In this document: piece after piece, positions 17,301 to 26,045 of the stretch | Numbering within the stretch: the first letter of the stretch is position 1 | Layout of the letters: every line of letters begins with the position of its first letter | Assembly (NCBI GenBank): GCA_013151235.1 | Contig: JAADIO010000061.1 | Coordinates: 1-51,611, forward strand | DNA: 51,611 nucleotides | Direction: 5' to 3' | Origin: Deltaproteobacteria bacterium | Lineage (GTDB): Bacteria > CG2-30-53-67 | Translations under genes and position numbers: made by a program | Notes under the pieces: model-generated | Database searches by the model: none | The model's input: only the letters and a program-made list of their open reading frames with translations | Told to the model about the DNA's origin: nothing

Positions 17301-17893
17301 TCAGAAAGCCGGATCAGCCCTTCGTTGACGGTCTTCTGCCGCTCCAGACCGTTTTCCTGCAACTCAAGGTAGAAATTTTCCTTCCCGAGGATCTCGACAT
17401 ACTCCCGTGCCGTCCGGAGGGCTTGCTCCTCCCGCCCCTCCAGAAGATGAATCGGGATCTCCCCGTGGAGGCAGGCGGAAAGACCGATCAGCCCTTCCCC
17501 ATGTTCCGCCAAGACCTCCTTATCGATCCGGGGTTTCCGGTAGAACCCCTTCTGGTAGCCTTCGCTGACGAGCCACATGAGGTTCTTGTACCCTTCCATA
17601 TTTCGGGCCAGGAGAATCAGGTGATAGGCATTCTCTTCGTTTCCCGCGGGCTTTTCCAACCGGGAGCCCGGCGCCACGTAAACCTCGCAGCCGATGATCG
17701 GTTTGATCCCGCTTTTGACGGCCTCCTTATAAAAATGCACCGCACCGATCATGTTTCCGTGATCCGTAATGGCCAGGGCCGGCATCCTGAACTCGGAGGC
17801 CCGGGCAAAGAGATCCTTCAAACGAATGGCGCCGTCGAGCAGGCTGAACTGGGTATGCACATGGAGGTGGACAAAGTCGGCGTGTCTGGACAT
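14381..17893 (-). CDS. dnaE: DNA polymerase III alpha subunit
   Basis: Replicative polymerase catalytic subunit, 1170 residues, the usual size of DnaE. The N-terminal PHP domain begins with FVHLHVHTQFSLLDGAIRL and ITDHGNMIGAVHFYKEA. The polymerase core has the active-site acidic block PDFDIDFCMDRRGEVIDYV and the palm motif around VGPGRGSGAGSITAYSLGI. A helix-hairpin-helix region and an OB fold (about 1000-1080) follow. Few distal residues separate the OB fold from the end, so the C-terminal tau-binding region is short. The start is ATG 17893, with a weak ribosome site. A promoter at 17978-18006 and a terminator at 14313-14364 make it a single-gene unit. Confidence 0.98.
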   Translation of the reverse strand: MSRHADFVHLHVHTQFSLLDGAIRLKDLFARASEFRMPALAITDHGNMIGAVHFYKEAVKSGIKPIIGCEVYVAPGSRLEKPAGNEENAYHLILLARNMEGYKNLMWLVSEGYQKGFYRKPRIDKEVLAEHGEGLIGLSACLHGEIPIHLLEGREEQALRTAREYVEILGKENFYLELQENGLERQKTVNEGLIRLSEKLALPLVATNDCHYLLKENAAAHEVLLCVQTGKTLGDEKRFRFSTDQLYFKSPEEMGQAFAHVPEALRNTIEIAERCNLKLDFSRTYLPTYDVPEEETLDSYLRRKAEEGLLHRMESGQVPRDQEDVYRKRLEEELEIIIQMGFAGYFLIVWDFIRWSKEQGIPVGPGRGSGAGSITAYSLGITDIDPIPYGLLFERFLNPERVSMPDFDIDFCMDRRGEVIDYVTKKYSIDKGYGKEAVGQIMAVGSMQARAVIRDVARVLEIPYAEADRLAKLVPNELGIKLAAAIKREKKFNELAKEDPKIRKLLDIALALEGLSRNASTHAAGVVIGDRSLREWTPLYRSDDAEVVTQYDKKMVEVVGLVKFDFLGLRTLTVIDNAVKMINRQKEDEGLTDRLEISTIPLDDPAVYDLLSRGDGMGIFQLESSGMRELLVKMKPQTFEDVIALVALYRPGPLGSGMVDDFVLRKHGKKALEYALPALEPILKDTYGVIVYQEQVMEIARVLAGYSLGAADLLRRAMGKKIAEEMERHKSIFLHGDEKLGIPGAVKKGFPLKKAEKVFDDMAYFAGYGFNKSHSAAYALIAYQTAYLKAHYPVAFIAALISSDMDNTDKVVQYISECRAQGIEILPPDVNKSSVEFTVEGNKIRFGLAAVKNVGEGAIEEVLRVREVDGPFDSIFNFCERVDLKKVNKRVIDGLIKCGAFDSTGAKRAQLMAVYERAMDAAQRVQKDRERGQGNLFGGSMGTGASPDEGDGLPDLEEWHENQRLRFEKESLGFYISGHPLTRCIHEIRKLTNADTKRLSGMSDNSEISLCGVINACKKKVTKRGDKMAILTLEDLQGSVEVLVFPKVYEKIHELLESDLPLLLKGRIKKDEKGVTIISDEISLLKDVRVREARRVDVRLQSPGLSDDHLVRIRDVLMEHRGNCGVFIHIEIPNHSEAVISVGDEIRVTPSDSMIMAIERLAGDRSVTVS

Positions 17894-17977
17894 GAGAATG
17901 ATGATCCTACGGAAAATTCACATGATGAGAATTTGGAAATTCACGACCTTACAGAGAAGCCGTAAAACTTGAAGGAA

Positions 17978-18006
17978 AGTTTACATCGATCAATAAGACA
18001 AGTCAA
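17978..18006 (-). promoter_or_regulatory. sigma70 promoter of dnaE
   Basis: On the minus strand TTGACT (18006-18001), a 17-bp spacer and TAAACT (17983-17978) form a good sigma70 promoter in the gap between xerC and dnaE. The start site would be near 17971, giving a leader of about 78 nt. Confidence 0.6.
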
Positions 18007-18033
18007 CAGAAGTTCCCCAAAACGGAAGAATCT

Positions 18034-18996
18034 CTATCTCTGACGCCCCCTTTTCTTGCGAGCCCTGGGATGCGCACGGTCATAGACCTCCATCAGTTTC
18101 CCCATGCTCAGGTGGGTATACTTCTGCGTGGTGGAGAGACTGACATGGCCTAAGAGTTCCTGAATGGAGCGGAGATCGGCGCCGCCGTCGAGAAGGTGGG
18201 TGGCGAAGGAGTGGCGCAAACCGTGGGGGGAAACCGGCTGGGAAAGCGCCGCCTGACGGACGGCCTTGTCCACCACGTTCCGGATCCCCCGGACGCCGAG
18301 CCGGTTTCCGAATCGATTGAGAAAGAGAGGGGTCCCTGCTCCCTCCCGGAGGAGACCTTTCTTCTCCACCTCCTTTTTTTCCGCCAGATAGACCTGCAGG
18401 GCGGCAACCGCACGGGAACCCAAGATAACGATCCGTTCCTTGCGCCCTTTTCCCGTCACTTTCATCAGGCCGACGGAAAGGTCCACAACCTCTTCATTCA
18501 GCCCCGCCAGTTCGCTGATCCGGATGCCGGAAGAATAGAAGACCTCCAGGATCGCCCGGTCCCGCGCGCCCAATTCAGTCTTTGTATCAGGGACCTCCAT
18601 CAATCGAAAAACATCATCAACGCTCAGAAAGTGGGGGTGCCGTTTGGCTGCCTTTGGTGTCGCAACCACCTTGGCCGGATTGATCCCGATCACCCGTTCC
18701 CGATGGAGAAAGCGGAAAAAGGCTCGCAGACTCGCCAGTTTTCTCCCCATGGAACTCTTCTTTAACTTCTTCTGATGGAGGGAGGCAAGGTAGTGGCGGA
18801 TCACCCGGTTATCGATCCCTGCGATCCCGTCGGAATCGAATTTACGGTGCTGCAGAAAAGCGGCAAACTGGTTCAGATCACTGATGTAGTTTCGGAGGGT
18901 ATGGGGGGAGACATTTTTTTCGTCCTGCAGATACCCTTCAAAGGCGGTGATCAGCTCTCCAAAGGGCAGCGGATCGGAAGGTGACTCCGGTCTCAT
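18034..18996 (-). CDS. xerC: Tyrosine recombinase XerC
   Basis: Site-specific recombinase that with XerD resolves chromosome dimers at dif. It is 320 residues from ATG 18996. The SAM-like core-binding domain covers about 15-100 ([19 protein letters not shown]). The catalytic domain shows Arg in [12 protein letters not shown], the H-x-x-R box [12 protein letters not shown], the second His in [14 protein letters not shown] and the downstream Tyr, so the active site is complete. The frame is open 225 bp further upstream, but that part lies inside trmFO. The chosen ATG overlaps the trmFO stop by 4 bp and gives the family length. The order topA-trmFO-xerC is conserved in many bacteria, so this is the chromosomal Xer enzyme rather than a phage integrase. 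Confidence 0.93.
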   Translation of the reverse strand: MRPESPSDPLPFGELITAFEGYLQDEKNVSPHTLRNYISDLNQFAAFLQHRKFDSDGIAGIDNRVIRHYLASLHQKKLKKSSMGRKLASLRAFFRFLHRERVIGINPAKVVATPKAAKRHPHFLSVDDVFRLMEVPDTKTELGARDRAILEVFYSSGIRISELAGLNEEVVDLSVGLMKVTGKGRKERIVILGSRAVAALQVYLAEKKEVEKKGLLREGAGTPLFLNRFGNRLGVRGIRNVVDKAVRQAALSQPVSPHGLRHSFATHLLDGGADLRSIQELLGHVSLSTTQKYTHLSMGKLMEVYDRAHPRARKKRGRQR

Positions 18997-20318
18997 TGCA
19001 CCTTCTCCTGCAGGTACGCCGTCCAGTCTTTCAGGGCCCGGGCCGCAAGTTTCTCCCGTCGAAGCCTCCGGGCACGAACCTTTTCCTCCAGTGCAGGGAA
19101 GAGGGACCAGTTCACGTTGGAGGGCTGAAACTTCGTCGATTCCACATTCGTCACATGGGTAATCAATGCCCCGTGGGCCGTCGTCGGCGGGGGCACGGGG
19201 ATCGGCCTGCCTTCCAGCCATTCGACGGCGAAGAGCCCGGCCATCCAGCCCATGGCCGTCGATTCCACATAGCCTTCCACGCCGGTGATCTGGCCGGCCA
19301 GAAAAACCTCGGGACGCTCCTTGAACTGAAGGCTCTTCGTCAGAACCCTGGGACCGTCGACAAAGGTATTCCGGTGGACACTTCCATAACGGAGGAATTC
19401 CACCTTCTCAAGTCCCGGGATCATCCGGAAAATCCTATCCTGTTCCGGGTACTTCAGTTTCGTCTGGAAGCCGACCATGTTATAGGCCGTCCCCTCCCGG
19501 TTTTCCTTGCGAAGCTGGATCACGGCATAAGGCTGTTTGCCCGTCCGAGGATCAACAAGACCCACCGGTTTCATCGGGCCGAAGAGGGGTGTTTCTTTTC
19601 CACGTTCGGCCATCACCTCAATCGGCATGCACCCCTCGAAGTATTTCGGCTCCTCAAAGGCCTCGGCCGGAACCTTTTCCCCGGCCATAAGGGCTTCATA
19701 AAATCGATCGTATTCCTCCCGGTTCATGGGGCAGTTAAGATAGTCGGCCCCTCCCTTATCATAACGCGACGCGGCAAAAACAATGGACCGGTCGATCGAT
19801 TCCGCTTCCAGAATCGGGGCGATGGCATCATAAAAGTGGAGGTGTGTCGAACCGCTGAAGCGACCGATCGCCTCGGCCATGCTGTCGGAGGTGAGGGGAC
19901 CCGTGGAAAGGACCGTCACGCCTTTTCCGGGAATCACCGTCACTTCGGAACGAATCACATGGATCCGGGAGTGCCCGGTCACGGCATCCGTAATATGGGC
20001 TGCAAACTTCTCCCGGTCCACCGCCAGCGCCGATCCGGCCGGCACGGAATGGGCGTCCGCCGCGTCCATGATGAGAGAGCCGCCCCGGCGCATTTCCTCT
20101 TTCAGGAGGCCGACGGCATTGGTGACGTCGCCGGATCGGAGGGAGTTACTGCAGACCAGTTCGGCCAGGCGGTCCGTCTTGTGGGCGGGAGTAAAACGGG
20201 TCGGACGCATTTCGTAGAGATGGACCGAAACACCCCGCTTCGCCGCCTGCCAGGCCGCTTCGCAACCGGCCAGGCCACCGCCGATAATTGTCAGTTCAGG
20301 GGAAGAATGATTTTCCAT
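18993..20318 (-). CDS. trmFO: Methylenetetrahydrofolate-tRNA-(uracil-5-)-methyltransferase
   Basis: Folate- and FAD-dependent enzyme that makes 5-methyluridine at position 54 of tRNA. It is 441 residues from ATG 20318. The N-terminal FAD motif reads [20 protein letters not shown]. Family blocks [10 protein letters not shown] (with the catalytic-region Cys), [13 protein letters not shown] and [17 protein letters not shown] are present. A TTG four codons upstream is also in frame. The ATG is preferred because it gives the family start, although neither has a strong ribosome site. It lies between topA (26 bp upstream) and xerC (4-bp overlap). Confidence 0.95.
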   Translation of the reverse strand: MENHSSPELTIIGGGLAGCEAAWQAAKRGVSVHLYEMRPTRFTPAHKTDRLAELVCSNSLRSGDVTNAVGLLKEEMRRGGSLIMDAADAHSVPAGSALAVDREKFAAHITDAVTGHSRIHVIRSEVTVIPGKGVTVLSTGPLTSDSMAEAIGRFSGSTHLHFYDAIAPILEAESIDRSIVFAASRYDKGGADYLNCPMNREEYDRFYEALMAGEKVPAEAFEEPKYFEGCMPIEVMAERGKETPLFGPMKPVGLVDPRTGKQPYAVIQLRKENREGTAYNMVGFQTKLKYPEQDRIFRMIPGLEKVEFLRYGSVHRNTFVDGPRVLTKSLQFKERPEVFLAGQITGVEGYVESTAMGWMAGLFAVEWLEGRPIPVPPPTTAHGALITHVTNVESTKFQPSNVNWSLFPALEEKVRARRLRREKLAARALKDWTAYLQEKVQ

Positions 20319-20344
20319 AATACCCGGCAATCAGCATTCAGCCG

Positions 20345-22777
20345 TCAGCCTCCGCTCTTCACCACCACTTCCTCCCGGACCTCCCGGACATAATCGCACT
20401 CCTTGACGGGGCAGCCGATGAACTTATGGTATTCTTCATCCTCCTTCCGGAAACGCTCCACAAGGAAGGGGCTTCCGCAATCGGGGCAGGGCTCATTGAT
20501 CGGCCGCTGTTTGCTGTTGAATTTACATTTGGGATAGTTACTGCAACCGTAAAAGGTCCGGCCTTTGAACATCTTCTGCACGACAAAACCGTCGCAGCCT
20601 TTTTCCGGACAATCGACGCCGATACTGATCGGTTTGATGTTCTTGCATTTCGGATATCCGCTGCAACCGAGAAATTTTCCGAACCGGCCGTGGCGAACGG
20701 TCATGGGGCTGCCGCACTTTTCGCAGACCTCATCGGTCGTCTCTTCTTCGGCGGCCTTGATCTTCCCCGTCTCATCCTGCACCATCCGACGGGTGGTCTT
20801 GCAATCGGGATATTTCGTGCAGGCCAGGAATTTCCCGAACCGTCCCTTCTTGACCACCATTTCGGCGCCGCACTTCGGACAGACCTCCTCGGTCTTTTCC
20901 ACGTCCATCATCCGGATTTCACCGTTATCGTCCCGGAGAAAATCCTTTGTGTTCTTGCAGTCGGGATAGGTGGAGCAAGCAAGAAATTCACCGTTGTATC
21001 CCCATTTGACCACCATCTTTGCGCCGCATTTCTCGCAATCGATGTTCGTCTCTTCGACATCTTTCTTCACATCCCGCATGGTGACCTTCGCCTTTTCCAG
21101 ATCCGCGACGAATTTTTCGTAAAAGACCTTCAACGTCCCTTTCCAGTCGGCGGCCCCCTCTTCAATCCGGTCGAGTTCCCCTTCCATGTTGGCCGTAAAC
21201 TCCACGTTGAGGAGGTCGGGAAAGCTTTCGACCAGCAGGCTGTTGACCAGGACCCCTAAGGGTGTGGGGTGAAAACGTTTTTCCCGCAATTCCACATATT
21301 TCCGGTCTTGAATGGTGCTCAAGATCGCGGCATAGGTGCTGGGACGCCCGATTCCCTGTTCCTCCAGATCCTTTACGAGCGTCGCCTCACTGTAACGGGG
21401 AGGCGGCTGGGTAAAGTGCTGCTTCGGATCGATCTTTTTGACGGTGAGGACCTCTTCTTCCTTGAGCGGCGGCAGGATCTTCTCCCCCTCGACGGCCTCC
21501 CCCTCTTCGGTACCTTCCAGATAGAGGGTCATGAATCCCTTGAAGCGGACCGTCGACCCGGTGCCGCGGAAAAGATAATCCCCCACTTCGATATCCACGG
21601 AAATCGTATCAAGGATGGCCGGGTTCATCTGACTTGCCACAAAACGATTCCAGATGAGCTGATAAAGCCGGAAGGCATCCCGCTCAAGATAAGACCGGAC
21701 CTTTGCCGGTTCCCGCAAAGAGGAGGTCGGGCGGACCGCCTCATGGGCGTCCTGGGCTTTTTTCCCCCTGGCATAGACCCGGGGCTTTTCCGGCAGATAG
21801 TCCTTCCCGAATTTCTCCAGCACCAGCCCCCGCACCTCATCGACCGCTTCGTTGGATACCCGGGTGGAGTCGGTCCGCATGTAGGTGATAAGCCCCACAC
21901 TTCCTTCCTCTCCGACGGCCATTCCTTCATAAAGTTTCTGGGCTATCATCATCGTCTTTTTCGCCGAAAATCCGAGCTTCCGGGAAGCATCCATCTGGAG
22001 CTTGCTGGTCGTGTAGGGGGCGACGGGATTGCGTTTCTTCTGCTTCTTTACAATCTTTACGACCCGGAATTCCCGGTCACGGATCGCCAGAAGGATTGCC
22101 TCACTCTCCTCCTGATTATGAATCTCCGCCTTTTTCCCCTTGATCTTGTGCAGTTTGGCCTCGAAAGGAGGCGGAGAGGCTCCTTCCAATTCCGCCGTAA
22201 TTGACCAGTATTCCACAGGTTTGAAGGCCTGAACCTCGGCCTCCCGTTCACAGACCAATCGCACGGCCACGGACTGGACACGCCCGGCCGAAAGACCGCG
22301 CCGGACCTTGTCCCAGAGGAGAGGAGAAAGTTTATACCCCACAACACGATCCAGTATCCGGCGAGCCTGCTGGGCATTGACCCGATTTTCATCAATACGG
22401 CCCGGTTTCTTGAAGGCCTCCTGAATCGCCTTCTTGGTAATCTCGTTGAAGACCACCCGGTAGACCTCTTTGGCCCGATCCCCCAGGGCCTGAGCAAGAT
22501 GCCAGGCAATCGCCTCCCCCTCCCGGTCGAAATCGGGGGCCAGGTAAACGGCATCCGCCGTCTTGGCGGCGCTCCGGATCTCACTTAAGACCTTCCCCTT
22601 CCCCCGGATGGTTACATACTTCGGCTCGAAGTCGTGTTCCACATCGACACCGAGTTCCTTCTTGGGCAGGTCGCGGACATGCCCCACAGAGGCAACGACC
22701 TTATAATTTTTTCCCAGAAACTTGTTGATCGTTTTCGCTTTCGAAGGTGACTCAACAATCACCAGTGATTTTGCCAT
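20345..22777 (-). CDS. topA: DNA topoisomerase I with five C-terminal zinc-ribbon modules
   Basis: Type IA topoisomerase that relaxes negative supercoils, 810 residues. The Toprim domain starts at once (SLVIVESPSKAKTINKFLG) with the acidic DFDREGEAIAWH block. The active-site Tyr is in GLITYMRTDSTRVS. The last 250 residues hold five cysteine modules of the zf-C4 topoisomerase type, starting at CEKCGAKMVV, CPKCGAEMVV, CEKCGSPMTV, CPEKGCDGF and CPDCGSPFLV. Each has a second Cys pair about 20 residues on. Five modules is at the upper end for the family. The start is ATG 22777, because GGAGG lies five bases upstream; an ATG four codons earlier overlaps that ribosome site. Confidence 0.97.
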   Translation of the reverse strand: MAKSLVIVESPSKAKTINKFLGKNYKVVASVGHVRDLPKKELGVDVEHDFEPKYVTIRGKGKVLSEIRSAAKTADAVYLAPDFDREGEAIAWHLAQALGDRAKEVYRVVFNEITKKAIQEAFKKPGRIDENRVNAQQARRILDRVVGYKLSPLLWDKVRRGLSAGRVQSVAVRLVCEREAEVQAFKPVEYWSITAELEGASPPPFEAKLHKIKGKKAEIHNQEESEAILLAIRDREFRVVKIVKKQKKRNPVAPYTTSKLQMDASRKLGFSAKKTMMIAQKLYEGMAVGEEGSVGLITYMRTDSTRVSNEAVDEVRGLVLEKFGKDYLPEKPRVYARGKKAQDAHEAVRPTSSLREPAKVRSYLERDAFRLYQLIWNRFVASQMNPAILDTISVDIEVGDYLFRGTGSTVRFKGFMTLYLEGTEEGEAVEGEKILPPLKEEEVLTVKKIDPKQHFTQPPPRYSEATLVKDLEEQGIGRPSTYAAILSTIQDRKYVELREKRFHPTPLGVLVNSLLVESFPDLLNVEFTANMEGELDRIEEGAADWKGTLKVFYEKFVADLEKAKVTMRDVKKDVEETNIDCEKCGAKMVVKWGYNGEFLACSTYPDCKNTKDFLRDDNGEIRMMDVEKTEEVCPKCGAEMVVKKGRFGKFLACTKYPDCKTTRRMVQDETGKIKAAEEETTDEVCEKCGSPMTVRHGRFGKFLGCSGYPKCKNIKPISIGVDCPEKGCDGFVVQKMFKGRTFYGCSNYPKCKFNSKQRPINEPCPDCGSPFLVERFRKEDEEYHKFIGCPVKECDYVREVREEVVVKSGG

Positions 22778-22862
22778 CTGTTCCTCCATCGAAAATTCGC
22801 TTCAATTCTACTGTAAGAGCGCAACCGGACGCAAATGGACTGGTTTTGAATCTATTCCGGAA

Positions 22863-23999
22863 TTATCTCCGGGTAAACAGTTTCCCCGGATGCTGACGGA
22901 CCAATCCCTTGAGTTCCATCTTCATGAGTAATGAAGAAATCCTCGCAGCCGAATAAGGGGTCTTCCCCGCCAGAACGTCGATATGAACCGGTTCATCCTG
23001 AATCAACTGCAACAGGAGGGATTCCTCCTTTACAACCTCCTGCTTGAACGATTGAGGTTCCCTTCCGCTTACTTTCAGGTATTCGCACACCTCTGCAGGA
23101 AATTCCACCAGGATATCCTCCATGGTCTGGACTAGTTTGGCCCCCTTCTGGATCAACAGGTTAACCCCCTCGCTTTGGGGCGCGCGGATGCTGCCGGGAA
23201 TGGCAAAGACCTCCCGCCCCTGTTCCAGTGCAAATTTTGCCGTAATCAAGGAGCCGCTCTTTTTGGTCGCCTCCACCACGAGGGTCCCGAGGGCCAGTCC
23301 GCTGATGATCCGGTTCCGCCGGGGAAAGTTATAGGGGACCGGAGGGGTCCCCATGGGAAACTCGCTGATCAGTGCCCCCTGTTTCGCGATTTCCCCCTTC
23401 AGTTCCCTGTTGATCCGGGGATAGGGGTAGTCAAGACCGCATCCGAGGACGGCCAGGGTCCGCCCCCCTGCCTTGAGCGCTCCTTGATGGGCCCAGGCGT
23501 CAACCCCCATGGCCAGGCCGCTGACAATCGTCATCCCCAGACCGGCCAGCCGGGAGGCAATCTTTTCCGCATTCAGCCGTCCCTGCGTTGTGGCGGAACG
23601 GGACCCGACCACGGCGAGGGCGATACGGTCGGATTTCTTTATTTTCCCCGCGATATAAAGAACCGGCGGAGCATCGGAAATTTCTTTCAGGGACGGAGGA
23701 TAATCAGCATCTTCCCACGTAACGATCCGCCCCCCGGCGTGTAGAATCTTCTCCTCCTCTGTTCGAACCGTTTTCTCGGGGTCACATTCCCGGATACGGC
23801 GGGCCATCTCTATCGAAAACCCGAAAGTGGTCAGTTCATCCTCGGACCCGGAAAAAATCCGTACAGGATCATGACTTCGCTGAAGAGCCCTCCAGAAAAC
23901 CCTGGGGATCATCCCCATCTGGGCATTCAGGGCAATGTACGCGGCCCTCTTATCCACGGAATTCCTTTTCTCCTTCGCATCGTCGTCCTGCGAAAACAC
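22863..23999 (-). CDS. dprA: DNA-processing protein DprA/Smf
   Basis: Binds incoming single-stranded DNA and loads RecA during natural transformation; it is also widespread in non-competent bacteria. It is 378 residues. A short N-terminal helical domain is followed by the extended Rossmann domain with VVGSRSATTQGRLNAEKIA, SGLAMGVDAWAHQGAL, LGCGLDYPYPRIN, FPRRNRIISGLALGTLVVEA and GSLITAKFALEQGREVFAIPG. A C-terminal winged-helix region (about 315-370) matches the DprA_WH type. It lies upstream of topA, an order shared with many Proteobacteria and Firmicutes. The 85-bp gap to topA has no obvious terminator, so they may be co-transcribed. Confidence 0.95.
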   Translation of the reverse strand: MFSQDDDAKEKRNSVDKRAAYIALNAQMGMIPRVFWRALQRSHDPVRIFSGSEDELTTFGFSIEMARRIRECDPEKTVRTEEEKILHAGGRIVTWEDADYPPSLKEISDAPPVLYIAGKIKKSDRIALAVVGSRSATTQGRLNAEKIASRLAGLGMTIVSGLAMGVDAWAHQGALKAGGRTLAVLGCGLDYPYPRINRELKGEIAKQGALISEFPMGTPPVPYNFPRRNRIISGLALGTLVVEATKKSGSLITAKFALEQGREVFAIPGSIRAPQSEGVNLLIQKGAKLVQTMEDILVEFPAEVCEYLKVSGREPQSFKQEVVKEESLLLQLIQDEPVHIDVLAGKTPYSAARISSLLMKMELKGLVRQHPGKLFTRR

Positions 24000-24099
24000 C
24001 CCCTATGGTACGGACACAAAAACCTCTTCGGCCCCTGAAAACCCGCCTTTCGTGCGGAACACCCGCAGGAATGAATCCCTATATTGTGTTACGAAAGCA

Positions 24100-24128
24100 T
24101 TGACCGGGAAGTTACATTCAGATAATAT
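24100..24128 (+). promoter_or_regulatory. sigma70 promoter of the nitroreductase gene
   Basis: TTGACC (24100-24105), a 17-bp spacer and TAATAT (24123-24128) lie in the divergent gap between dprA and the nitroreductase. The start site would be near 24135, giving a leader of about 130 nt whose last part (24236-24255) can form a small GC stem over the weak ribosome site. Confidence 0.6.
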
Positions 24129-24264
24129 GATAATTCAAAGCACCCGGAAGATCAAACAATATTTTGACGGCACGGCAGAACGTCTCTCTAATGGCAATCT
24201 CATCTTTAGATTTGCCGTGAACGGGACCTTGTTTGCCGCGCCCTTAAGAACGGGCGGAAAAAAG

Positions 24265-24795
24265 ATGAAACTTCATGAGGCCATCCGGCAACGGCGCAGT
24301 ATTCGGAGTTTTATTGACAAAACAATCCCAAAAGAGGTACTGACCAGGGTTCTCAATGCCGGAAGGCTTGCCCCCTCGGCGGTCAACCTTCAGCCCTGGC
24401 GGTTTATCGTGATTCGGGAACCGGTAACCAAAATGGAGTTGGTCGAATGTACCCGAGGCGGCAAGCATACCCACCTGGGCATGGGGGACGTTATCCTCGT
24501 TGCCTGTGGAAACGAGAAGGAGTGCTACCAGCGCCAGGGAAACTACATGAAAACCTTTGCCATCGACGTGGCGATCGCCCTGGAGCAGATGATACTCGCA
24601 GCCACGGCGGAAGGGCTCGGAACCTGCTGGATCGGCGCCTTCGATGAAGAAAAGGTCAAGACCCTCCTCGACATCCCCGATCCCTGGCGGGTGGTCGCCA
24701 TGACCCCCCTGGGGTATCCTGATGAATCCCCCCCCGACCGGGGAAGAAAATCATTGGACGAGATCGTCTGTTATGAAAGATGGGAAGCTTATTAG
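24265..24795 (+). CDS. Nitroreductase-family flavoprotein
   Basis: Small FMN-dependent NAD(P)H oxidoreductase of 176 residues. The N-terminus MKLHEAIRQRRSIRSF is the classic nitroreductase FMN-phosphate site (RRSIR). APSAVNLQPWRF follows as the flavin and substrate loop, and AAAEGLGTCWIGAF-like sequence supplies the C-terminal flavin contacts. The frame stays open upstream of this ATG, but the promoter at 24100-24128 and the family N-terminus both place the start at 24265. The ribosome site (GCGGA) is weak. The gene stands alone, with convergent oppF downstream. The substrate cannot be told from sequence; members reduce nitro compounds, quinones or flavins. Confidence 0.88.
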   Translation: MKLHEAIRQRRSIRSFIDKTIPKEVLTRVLNAGRLAPSAVNLQPWRFIVIREPVTKMELVECTRGGKHTHLGMGDVILVACGNEKECYQRQGNYMKTFAIDVAIALEQMILAATAEGLGTCWIGAFDEEKVKTLLDIPDPWRVVAMTPLGYPDESPPDRGRKSLDEIVCYERWEAY

Positions 24796-24831
24796 AGAAA
24801 AGGCCGCCACGGGTAAATCGGCGCTACACGC

Positions 24832-24950
24832 TCTGTGCCTCAGATTTTCCCCTGTGACGCCCCGTGTTCCCCCGTGGTAGAGGCTTTTGTGTTTTGACTC
24901 TGTGCCTTTGTGCCTCTGCCCCTTTGCACCTTCGCCTTTCGCCTCTGCAG
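24832..24950 (-). repeat. Degenerate purine/pyrimidine-asymmetric intergenic repeat, copy A
   Basis: The plus strand repeats short phrases such as CTCTGTGCCT, CCCGTGTTCC, CTTTGTGCCT and CTTTGCACC. On the minus strand this reads as tandem-like CAGAGGCACAGAG units. The same phrases recur at 25960-26045 and 40600-40880. Such sequence can encode spurious open frames rich in H, R, E, G, T and K. It fills the gap between the convergent nitroreductase and oppF genes, and no other feature is visible there. Confidence 0.6.
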
Positions 24951-24956
24951 CGGACG

Positions 24957-25928
24957 TTACCCCTCCCGATACAGAAGACACCGGACCCGACGGTTGCCCC
25001 CCAGGGCGACCAGGGGAGGGGCGACCTTGTCGCAGAGTTCAAGACGCTCGGGACAACGGGGATGAAAAAGACAGCCCGGCGGCGGAGCGGCAGCCGTGGG
25101 AATCTCTCCGGTGATCCGGATCCGTTTCTTCTTCTTCGTCGGGTCCGGAACCGGGATCGCAGAGAGGAGCACCCGCGTATAGGGGTGTAACGGCTCCCGA
25201 TAGAGATCGTCCCGATCCGCCTCCTCCATGATCTTGCCCAGGTACATCACCGCCACCCGGTCGCAGAGATATTCGACCACACTCAGATCGTGAGAGATAA
25301 AAAGATAGGTCAGGTGATAACGCTCCTTCAAGTCCTGGAGCAGGTTCAACACCTGTGCCCGGATCGAAACATCCAGAGCGGAAACCGGTTCATCGGCCAC
25401 AATGATTTTCGGGTGGACGGCAAGGGCCCGGGCAATCCCGACCCGCTGCCGCTGTCCCCCGCTGAATTCATGAGGATACTTGTTATAGTCCTCCACCGAG
25501 AGGCCCACATCCTGCAGGAGTTGACCCACCTTCTCGACCCTCTCTTTCCGTTTCAGGTGCATGTTGATCCGGATGGACTCTTCCACGGTCTGCCCCACGG
25601 TCATACGGGGGTTGAGGGAAGCGAAAGGATCCTGAAAGATGATCTGGATCTCCGAGCGTATCCGCCGCATTTCGCTATAACTTTTTTTGAGGAGATCTTC
25701 ATTGTGGAAGAAAACCTCCCCCGCCGTGGGTTGAATCAAACGAAGGATACACTTACCGGCGGTAGATTTCCCGCAGCCTGATTCTCCCACCAGACCTAAC
25801 GTCCGGCCCTCTTGCAAAGTAAGATCCACCCCATCGACGGCCCGTACCTGCCCTGTTCCCCTGCGGAAAAACCCTCCACCGACGGGAAAATATTTCTTCA
25901 GCCCCCTGACTTTAAGAATTGCCGACAA
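24957..25928 (-). CDS. oppF: Oligopeptide/dipeptide ABC transporter ATP-binding protein (OppF/DppF type)
   Basis: Cytoplasmic ATPase of a peptide importer, 323 residues. Walker A is GESGCGKS, the signature is [15 protein letters not shown], and Walker B is [12 protein letters not shown]. The C-terminal oligopeptide-transporter extension has [18 protein letters not shown], with conserved cysteines known in relatives to hold an Fe-S cluster. The start is TTG 25928 with AAGGG upstream; the next family position has no better start. It is the OppF-like half because of the longer loop after LKKYF. The permease and binding-protein genes are not in the window, and 112 bp separate it from oppD. Confidence 0.92.
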   Translation of the reverse strand: MSAILKVRGLKKYFPVGGGFFRRGTGQVRAVDGVDLTLQEGRTLGLVGESGCGKSTAGKCILRLIQPTAGEVFFHNEDLLKKSYSEMRRIRSEIQIIFQDPFASLNPRMTVGQTVEESIRINMHLKRKERVEKVGQLLQDVGLSVEDYNKYPHEFSGGQRQRVGIARALAVHPKIIVADEPVSALDVSIRAQVLNLLQDLKERYHLTYLFISHDLSVVEYLCDRVAVMYLGKIMEEADRDDLYREPLHPYTRVLLSAIPVPDPTKKKKRIRITGEIPTAAAPPPGCLFHPRCPERLELCDKVAPPLVALGGNRRVRCLLYREG

Positions 25929-25959
25929 GATAGAACCCTTTTTTTTGCTTATACCTTCT

Positions 25960-26045
25960 TCAATCCCTTCATGTCCTTCATGGTGAGAATGTCTTTCGCT
26001 TTCGACTCTGCTCTATGCCTCCGTGCTTTGCCTTTGTGCCTCAGC
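25960..26045 (-). repeat. Degenerate intergenic repeat, copy B (between oppD and oppF)
   Basis: Phrases such as CTTCATGTCCTTCATGGTGA, CCTCCGTGCTTTGCC and TTTGTGCCTCAGCC repeat the vocabulary of the copies at 24832-24950 and 40600-40880, in the same orientation. It fills nearly the whole oppD-oppF gap, which is normally only a few bases in such operons, so the repeat was probably inserted between two genes once adjacent. It overlaps the last codon of oppD. Confidence 0.55.

Noticed and set aside
18997-19221. Upstream extension of xerC
   Set aside because: It is inside trmFO and encodes a Cys/Pro-rich stretch not found in XerC. The ATGA overlap start gives the right length.
23935-24264. Upstream extension of the nitroreductase frame
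   Set aside because: It overlaps the start of dprA on the other strand and contains the nitroreductase promoter; the family N-terminus begins at 24265.
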